64,000 bases of DNA from assembly GCA_036365515.1 (NCBI GenBank), contig CM070877.1, positions 67,575,522 to 67,639,521 on the forward strand. Reading direction: 5' to 3'. The notes under the pieces are model-generated. The model searched no databases. It saw nothing but the letters and a program-made list of their open reading frames with translations, and had not been told where the DNA came from. Made by a program: the position numbers and the translations under genes. The DNA comes from Torymus aiolomorphi. Its lineage: Eukaryota > Arthropoda > Insecta > Hymenoptera > Torymidae. This document shows, piece by piece, positions 57,035 through 64,000 of the stretch. Positions within the stretch are counted from its first letter, which is position 1; each line of letters starts with the position of its first letter.

Positions 57035-57640
57035 AATCTAATTGATAACTAAATTTTTATTAATTATGTGAAACCTTATTCATAATTGAATTTTCATTTT
57101 GAATTAGATTAAATCTAATTGATAATTATATTTTTAAATTCATTTAAATAATTGATAACTAAATTATTTTTTCAATTAGATTAAATCTAATTGATAACTA
57201 AATTTCCATTTTTAATTGTATGAACTCTAATTGATAATTAAATTTTCATTTTCATTTATATAATTGATGATAACATTATTATTTTCAATTAGATTAAATC
57301 TAATTGATAACTAAATTGTCAGTTTTAATTATACAAAATCTAATTGATAATTAAATTTTCATTTTCATTTATATAATTGATAATTACATTATTATTTTCA
57401 ATTAGATTAAATCTAATTGATAACTAAATTTTCATTTTTAATTATATGAAATCTAATTGATAATTAAATTTTCATTTGCAATTAGATTAAATCTAATTGA
57501 AGATAATAATTTAATTATCAATTACACAAATGAAAATGACAATTTTATTATCAATTAGATTTCATATAATTAAAAATGAAAATTTAGTTATCAATTAGAT
57601 TGATCGTAATTATAATTTATCAATTATCAATGGATAATTA
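57035..57640. repeat. AT minisatellite, roughly 113-bp unit with near-palindromic core
   Basis: AATTAGATTAAATCTAATTG recurs near 57103, 57176, 57290, 57400 and 57480, with TTGATAAYTAAATTTTCATT between. The last copies are inverted, so the array folds back on itself. Confidence 0.85.
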
Positions 57641-58240
57641 ACCATTTTCGCAATACAGCTGGTAGCAAGATTGCCGGGTCAACTGTTGTATAATCGGGGA
57701 GTCTGATCCTGGTAGGCTGTGCGGCAGGATGAATTTGCTTGTCGCACGGTCGCATGATAAATCGCGGCACAGCGGCGAAAGTACGTGAAATCGATATTCC
57801 CTAGGCGCCGAAATAGCTCTATAAGCGGCACAATTACTTTCCTATTATAGTAGGCCAAAGAATTATAACTTTCTCTCAAGAATAGCGAAAACTAGAGGAG
57901 CGAACTTCTATGCAGAAGAAGCCTAAGGAGTGATTAATTATACTAATAATTAATTATTATTATATTAATAATAATTAATAAATATTTAATAGTTGTTAAA
58001 TAACTTAATAACTTTTACAAACTGTTAAAAACTGTTGAAAAATGTTATAAACAGTTACAAACAATTAATAACGTCCAAAATCCTACATTTTATAACATCT
58101 TTGAACAGTTTATAACTCTTCCTAACAGTTTTTAACATTTTTGAACAAAAATATTTTCGTTAGGGCGGGAGAATATTTTTCGCCGTACAAATGCTGCAAT
58201 TTTGCAGGATTTGGTCAGCAATATAAATATTTTGCCAATT
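57641..58240. other. Spacer with AT-rich and AACTGTTAAAAACT tracts
   Basis: No gene. 58010-58166 is the possible right outer repeat. Confidence 0.4.
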
Positions 58241-58259
58241 TATTTTTCTTGAAATCTCA

Positions 58260-59810
58260 TAAAATTGAATTTTTGCTTCCTCCTAGAGGAAACTTTGTGA
58301 TAGTAATTTTTTGAGTTGTTGTAAAAGCATGTTATAATTGTTGTTCGAGGTGTCAGGAATCAAAATACATGATTTTTGAAAAATGTCTGTATGGATGTGC
58401 GTGCGTGCGAGCGTGTGCGTGTGTCGTGTGTGTGTGTGTGTGTGTGTACGCCTGGATCTTAGCTTCTACTCGATCGATTATAACAGGACAGGTATCATTT
58501 TTTTTGTTTTTTTTTTGCGTGATGGCGGGTCAAGAATCCCTTTTTTTGATTCGCCGATGCGTCTTTGTTTCATTTCGAATTTTCGGTTTTCTCAAAATTA
58601 ATTTTTGCTTTTTTTTTAATGATAAGATCAAGACAGTTAAGTCGAATACATCGCATTCGAATGAACATTAAAATACCTATATTTTCTAAAAAAAATTCTC
58701 TAGCTATTACGGTTCTTTTGTTATTAACAAAAACGTGTTTTTTATTAAAAACTTCATAACTCCTTAAGTAAACCGTCAATTTTTTTGAAAAAAATCACGA
58801 TAATGCAAAATATAAATAGCCATATTCTGTAACAATTTCAATCCATTTTGTCGATTAGTTTTTGAGAAAAAATTGAAATATGAAAATATGAGTTTTGTAT
58901 GTCCAACGATTACGACATGATTATGAAAAAAATGAGTTTTGTATGTCCAACGATTAAAATTGACTTAATCGCTTCGGAATTCCTTGTAGAAGTAGATTTT
59001 GGATAGCTCTCGGTCAAGTTCTTTGGGCAAAATGATTAGTCCAGAAATTTTATTTGAGGTTAAACTTTTTTTAACCTTTTTTTTTCAAATCGTAATTTAT
59101 CGAGGACGGCTTCATGTATTAGCTCCAAATTTATGGACAATTTTGTATATGACATAGATAATATGTGTGCGAATTTTCATCAAGATCGTACGATTATTTT
59201 TTGAGATATTTGAATTTGAAAATTTTCGTATCTTACAAAGTCATTTTCTTTGTCGCATGATAACTAGAGAAAACAAGAATTGGTTTAATCATGTTGAAAT
59301 TTTGTGGAGATGTAGAGTTTATATATTATCGTATAAGTCCTTTAGGTAAAAGAATTGTCTCATGATTTTTAGAGATATTTAAGTTTAAAATTTTGTTACA
59401 TTTTTGTTGAAAACGTAATTTCTCAATACGACTTCATGTATCAGCTTGACATTTATAGGCTATTTTATATGCGATACAGGCAATACCTGTGTAAAATTTC
59501 ATCCAGATTATATGGTTATTTTTTGTGATGTTTGATATTTAAAAAATTTAGTATTTTTGAAAATAACTTTCTTTGTTGTCGCACAATATAACTACATTAA
59601 AATTGTTTTACTTTCTTTGAACTTTGATGGAGATGTAGAGCTTGTATATTATTTATTAGAAGAGTTCTTAGGGTAAAAGAATTCGTTTATGGATTTCAGA
59701 GATATTTGAGGTTAAAACTATTTTAGCCCTCTCTGAAAATCGTAATTATTCGAGAACGCATTTATGTATACTAGAAAATGGAAATGACATGCGTTATGCG
59801 TGCGTGTTGT
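58260..59810. repeat. Dispersed repeat with TG tract and about 324-bp tandem units
   Basis: It begins TTGCTTCCTCCTAGAGGAA (also at 21095), has a (TG)n near 58425-58447, then degenerate tandem units. Landmark TCGTAATTTATCGAGGACG-like sequences sit at about 59090, 59413 and 59738, giving a 323-325-bp period. Confidence 0.75.
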
Positions 59811-60099
59811 GTACCTACTTTTGTTTTGTAATAGCCATTTATTATTTTTAAGGTTAGAAACTTTTCCTTAGATCGGAAATTCCCGAAAGAGCACACAAAT
59901 AGGGATAGGCATACTACTAGAGACAAGTACCCGATGTGTGAAATTTCACAAAGAAAATATTATTTGAAGTAAAGATTATTTAGAAATTTTAAAAGGTTTT
60001 GGCGATAATATTACAATCAATTATTTTATTTGTTTTTCACACACAATTTAAAACAAAAAATTTACCTATTATTTTATTGATATCCTAAATCTTGCAGCT
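59811..60099. other. AT-rich spacer
   Basis: Nothing recognised. Confidence 0.45.
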
Positions 60100-60223
60100 A
60101 ATGGCCAAATTTACTACCACTATGGTGTTATTAATTAAAAGGTAATTAATAAAACAACACCAATTTTCTTTTTATCCGTCGACGTTTCGGACAATTTATT
60201 TTTGTCCCTCTTCAGGATCTAAT
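60100..60223 (-). mobile_element. Terminal fragment of PLE C
   Basis: The minus strand carries a hammerhead-like core (60181-60215) and then a hairpin-forming tail (GGTGTT...AACACC, about 60132-60170). Upstream sequence appears to continue at 63779 beyond the inserted transposon. Confidence 0.6.
60181..60215 (-). ncRNA. Hammerhead-ribozyme-like core of PLE C
   Basis: Minus strand: CTGAAGAG, helix GGACA/TGTCC with loop AAAATAAAT, then GAAACGTC. Same order and extra G as PLE A and B. The U of CUGAUGA is A here. Confidence 0.6.
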
Positions 60224-60227
60224 ATAT

Positions 60228-60835
60228 GGCCGAATCCATCTCAAATCAGACAGCCCGCGTATGCCTATTTCACCTATCATGTTGAAATAAAAATATTTAT
60301 GTTCTACTCGAAAAAATATTTTACACGTGTTTTTTTATTTTTTTGTTTCATCAAAATTTCATGCGTTCAGCGATGCCGAAAAATTCCGAGAAAATTCTTT
60401 CATTGAGAAAAAAAATTTTCAATGTGATTTTCAAACTGCTATTGTTTCAGCAGTTTTTCGAGCTTTTAAACGTGTAACACACAATTTCACTCAGTTTTGA
60501 GCCCTCTTTAATGGCCTTAATGTCATTTTCAAAAAAAATAAAAAATCCACGAGCTATGCACTTTTTACTGAAAAATTCATTTTTTAGGGAAGTGCCTTTT
60601 TCTCGAAAACCCCATGTTTCTTTTGCACAATTTTTGTTGTCGTGATAGAGGACGGTAATGCCTAGCTAGACGTATTTGTGAGATTCGGTACTTTTTCCCT
60701 GGGATAGCGATCACTAATGAGATAACACACAAACAAATTTTTCACGCCTAATGCTTATATATAGTCAATGATATTAGAGTCAATGTAAAGGTATTTGTCT
60801 TTGTGTGTATGTAATATACAGGTACACATAACTAT
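60228..60835 (+). repeat. Left long TIR
   Basis: Starts GGCCGAATCCATCTCAAATC. Pairs with 63170-63774 with only scattered mismatches. Confidence 0.92.
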
Positions 60836-60846
60836 GTATTTATTTG

Positions 60847-62996
60847 TTATTTGCGTCTTTTTGATTTTTTATTTTTATACCTTTTTTTCATTTGTATACC
60901 TATTTTACTACCTTTGTTTTTCTGCTTCATTGTTCTTAATTCAGTAAGCGGACGATCAGCGGTCTTTGCTGTCAAACAATGTATTTTATCGTCACATGTT
61001 TTTTTAACCCATATATGAGATTTTTGAATTCCAGGATACTTTGGAGTTGTAAGCCAATCAATATTTTTTTTTTTTCTGAATTGTTCTATTTCAGCATCTT
61101 GTAAATGTATTATTTTAATAGCATCAGTATATTTTTGAACATGTATTGCAAAATCATTTGCGTTTTGAATAGCTTCTTCAAGGGGCTCTCGAAGATTATG
61201 CGAAGTAGCATAATGCTTTATAAGTCCACCCACACCATCTACAGCTCCTTTGCCGTGCCCAGTAGCAGAGAACAACCATTTTATATCACACGGTGCTCGT
61301 TTTAGTTCATCTAATTGAAAGCGATTTTTAAAGTGACTCGCAGCGCCGTCTGATACGATGGTAATTTTTTTAATTGAATCACAACAATTTTCTTTCAAGA
61401 ATTTTATAATTTTTTGTACTGCTAGCAAAGCATACGCTGAATCATGTTTTCGGTCATCACTTATAACTGCGAAACTTTGTGTCGAATCCCCTTGATAAGA
61501 GACTGCTGTGAAAATAGAAATTTGATCATTAAACCAATGATTTCCTTGAACAGCTTTATTATGAATCACAGCCCAGTTTTCAGCGAAGTCTATTTGAAGA
61601 ACTAAATGATGTGAGTCTTTTTTAGCACTTTCTCTTTCTGTTTTTATAGCTTTGCGTTGTATATTTTTACATACATGTGAGTACTAACCCTCATGGTCCA
61701 AACCGAAAGTTCATCTTTAAAAGCAGAAATTGATAGTGTCTTTTTAATCAGGTTTCCATTATCCCACAAAGCATATGTAATTTCTTCTGTGCCTTCTACA
61801 TCTTGCAGTTTTAAAACATGAAACGTAATTTCCTTAATCCCTGGACATAGTTTACATTCTTGTAAATAACATAAATCAGATGGCTCAGAACACATTGTTG
61901 CATTTATTATTTGTGACCGACTTTCATCCAACTCTGTGACGTTACTCCCTCTAAAATTAATTAAGCTCGTAAGAAATAAATCATAATTTGCGCAATAGAT
62001 ACAGAGACAAACTTCTTTGATGGGGCTAAGTAAGACATACTTTGGTCGCAAACTATAAAATTTCGATTTTCCAATTCTCAATTCTGGATAATCATTTTTA
62101 AATACTTTATACGTCTCTTTTAAACTTCGAGTAAGAAAACGCTTAACTTTTTTCTCTTTTTTATTGTTAACTTTAATTGTAACAACGTCACATTTATTAG
62201 GGCTTTGTCTTGAACAATTAAAATCATCATTTAAATAATATTCCATAACAATTTTTTCCATGTTTTCATCAATCGGATGGCCTGAATATGCATCTGGTTC
62301 TGAATAAATTCCTTTTTCTTTAACAAGATTTCTCGATTTGTTGATCATATACATTGTTATTTCTGGAAATAAAGATAAAATTTCATGTTTTGTAAAGGAT
62401 GAAGGTAGCAAAGTCAGAATTTTTATTTTTTCTGATACCGTAGAACACTTTTGCAAGGCTAGACCAAGATTTTGTATCCATTCTGTACAATGGCATACAG
62501 TTGATTCATTTGCTGTTATAGAAACGTCATAAACATTGTTCAACTTCACATCAAGGGTATTAGACAAAGTTGAAAGTATTTTTTTTTTCTTCTTTGTTAC
62601 GTAATTTTCAATTGATTTTTCATGTATAAGATTTTTTCTTTTAAGAGGCGATACAGAACCTAAGAAAGATGTACTTATTTCATTATTAAATTCTTCAATG
62701 CGTTCTGGAGTACTTGGTAAAAAATCTTCATCTCTATCAACTACGTTATCGGTAACTTCATTATCCGTTATAAATTCATTGTCAGTACTACTCACCAATT
62801 CTAAAGCACGATTGTAACAATGTTGACACAGATATGTAGAACGGCTCAAAGGTAAATGAGGATAGAGGTGCTTCAATGGATGAGCAAGATTCTCAAGTTG
62901 TTTTAAACGTACGGAACTAGATTTGTAAATAATTTGTTTGTGTTTGTCTAAAAAGTCTGCACATTTGATTCTCTCTGTTGAGTAATATTGAGACAT
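60847..62996 (-). pseudogene. DDE-type transposase of the long-TIR element, single frameshift
   Basis: Frame 1 (62996-61644) starts MSQYYSTERIKC and has an N-terminal Cys/His pair region (STYLCQHCYNRALELV), a Lys-rich nuclear-localisation-like KKKKKIL, and a central block with CLCIYCANYD and ECKLCPGIKE. Frame 2 continues (about 61650-60847) with LQIDFAENWAVIHNKA, ITIVSDGAASHFKNRF and FSATGHGKGAVDGVGGLIKH, and a basic C-terminus (KKRYKNKKSKRRK). I read the Asp of QIDFAEN and of VSDGAAS as catalytic candidates; the third acidic residue is unclear. The two frames overlap around 61650-61680. No other stop over 700 codons. Confidence 0.75.
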
Positions 62997-63169
62997 CGTA
63001 GTTGAGTTGATAAGGTGTAAATATGTAATAATTTTCCAAAAGATGATGGTTTTAAATAAGACGAGATGTGTGATATATAGCAGAAACCGAACTTTTCTTT
63101 GTAAATGTTAAGTCAAACCATATCCATCTAGCGGACAAATGTACTAGTACATATACTCCTATAAGTAGG

Positions 63170-63774
63170 CGCACGTACATGTATATTACATACGCACAAA
63201 GATAAATACCTTTACATTGACTCTAATATCATTGACTATATATAAGCGTTAAGCGTGAAAAATTTGTTTGTGTGTTATCTCATTAGTGATCGCTATCCCA
63301 GGAAAAAAGTACCGAATCTCACAAATACGTCTAGCTAGGCATTACCGTCCTCTATCACGACAACAAAAATTGTGCAAAAAAAACATGGGGTTTTCGAGAA
63401 AAAGGCACTTCTCTAAAAAATGAATTTTTCAGTAAAAAGTGCATAGCTCGTGGATTTTTTATTTTTTTTTTGAAAATGACATTAAGGCCGTTAAAGAGGG
63501 CTCAAAACTGAGTGAAATTATGTGTTACACGTTTAAAAGCTTGAAAAACTGCTGAAACAATAGCAGTCTGAAAATCACATTGAAAATTTTTTTTCTCAAT
63601 GAAAGAATTTTCTTGGAATTTTTCGGTATCGCTGAACGCATGAAATTTTGATGAAACAAAAAAATAAAAAAACACGTGTAAAATATTTTTTCGAGTAGAA
63701 CATAAATATTTTTATTTCAACATGATAGGTGAAATAGGCATACGCGGGCTGTCTGATTTGAGATGGATTCGGGC
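63170..63774 (-). repeat. Right long TIR
   Basis: Reverse complement of 60228-60835; ends GGATTCGGGC followed by ATAT. Confidence 0.92.
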
Positions 63775-63842
63775 ATATACAACCGTAATTAATATTATTT
63801 TAGTAATTTCCAACAGAGAAATATTTTACAAATGAAATAAAT

Positions 63843-64000
63843 ACGAGGGTCATTTGATAAGTACCTAGCCTACAAATGAAAACACCAAAATTTTACAAAA
63901 AATAAAATTTATTTTTCAATGTAGTCTCCTTTTAGTTGAATACACTTGGTCCAGCGGTGTTCCAATTTTAGCCCCGTTGAAAAAAATGTTTTCTCTTGGT
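63843..64000 (-). mobile_element. mariner-like element, 3' end, cut by window edge
   Basis: A terminal motif ACGAGGGTCATTTGATAAGT starts about 63843. On the minus strand a C-terminal transposase end (LEHRWTKCIQLKGDYIEK, stop about 63915) reads in from the window edge. It is a different family from the mariner at 53.4 kb. Confidence 0.75.

Larger units (their letters stand above)
51435..58166. mobile_element. Possible outer element bounded by diverged inverted repeats
   Basis: About 95 bp at 51435-51535 (GCGCCCTGTCGC...ATGTTAAAAAATGTATGATT) resembles the reverse complement of 58070-58166 (CCGCCCTAACG...ATGTTATAAAATGTAGGATT). Identity is moderate. It would enclose the 51975-56750 element. No transposase of its own is seen. 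Confidence 0.35.
60228..63774 (-). mobile_element. Long-TIR DNA transposon with near-intact transposase
   Basis: 3547 bp with roughly 600-bp terminal inverted repeats (60228-60835, 63170-63774) that are almost identical. ATAT flanks both ends (60224-60227, 63775-63778), a probable 4-bp target duplication. Four-base duplications occur in Sola elements, among others; superfamily not settled. Confidence 0.85.

Noticed and set aside
58383..58601. Cys/Val-rich ORFs near 58.4 kb
   Set aside because: Translation of the TG microsatellite within a dispersed repeat.

Overview
This window looks like a transposon-dense, AT-rich stretch of an insect nuclear genome. The virus-like Maverick/Polinton genes resemble copies I associate with ants and other Hymenoptera, but the species is inference. 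I see no complete ordinary host gene. Two short exon-like segments (4244-4359 minus, 20028-20305 plus) and one clean exon candidate (20670-20841 plus) are the only possible host coding DNA. Almost every ORF belongs to a mobile element and most are broken.

Layout. 1-2277: Penelope-like element (PLE) A with a hammerhead-like core. 2278-3873: 5'-truncated Ty3/gypsy integrase and probable LTR. 4396-6320: PLE B, flanked by an inverted partial copy of itself. 7030-13511: full-length Ty3/gypsy-1 on the minus strand, with both LTRs, primer-binding site, polypurine tract and a CTAC target duplication. 14310-19135: LTR-flanked element with TSD AACT that has no gag or pol but carries a small ORF with consensus splice sites. 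19140-22605: exon-like pieces, an R1-like fragment and a 62-bp tandem repeat.

22.9-49.5 kb: a decayed Maverick/Polinton (capsid proteins, adenain-like protease, retroviral-type integrase with chromodomain, protein-primed DNA polymerase B). Its integrase gene is cut in two by about 15 kb of nested insertions: gypsy-2 (from 28277) contains an I/LOA-type non-LTR element (31866-42992, 14-bp TSD). That contains a DNA transposon (33767-39607, TTA TSD), which contains two foldback elements.

49.5-64 kb: PLE end fragments, foldbacks, a long-inverted-repeat element (51975-56750) carrying a mariner (53413-54682), AT minisatellites, a roughly 324-bp tandem repeat, and a long-TIR transposon (60228-63774) whose transposase needs only one frame correction. 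The last 160 bp are the end of another mariner-like element.

The nesting gives a relative chronology: Polinton first, then gypsy-2, then the non-LTR element, then the TTA transposon. The most unusual items are the spliced cargo ORF in the 14.3-19.1 kb LTR element, the shared hammerhead-like architecture of three PLE families, and the TTA-TSD transposon with a pogo-like DDE transposase.
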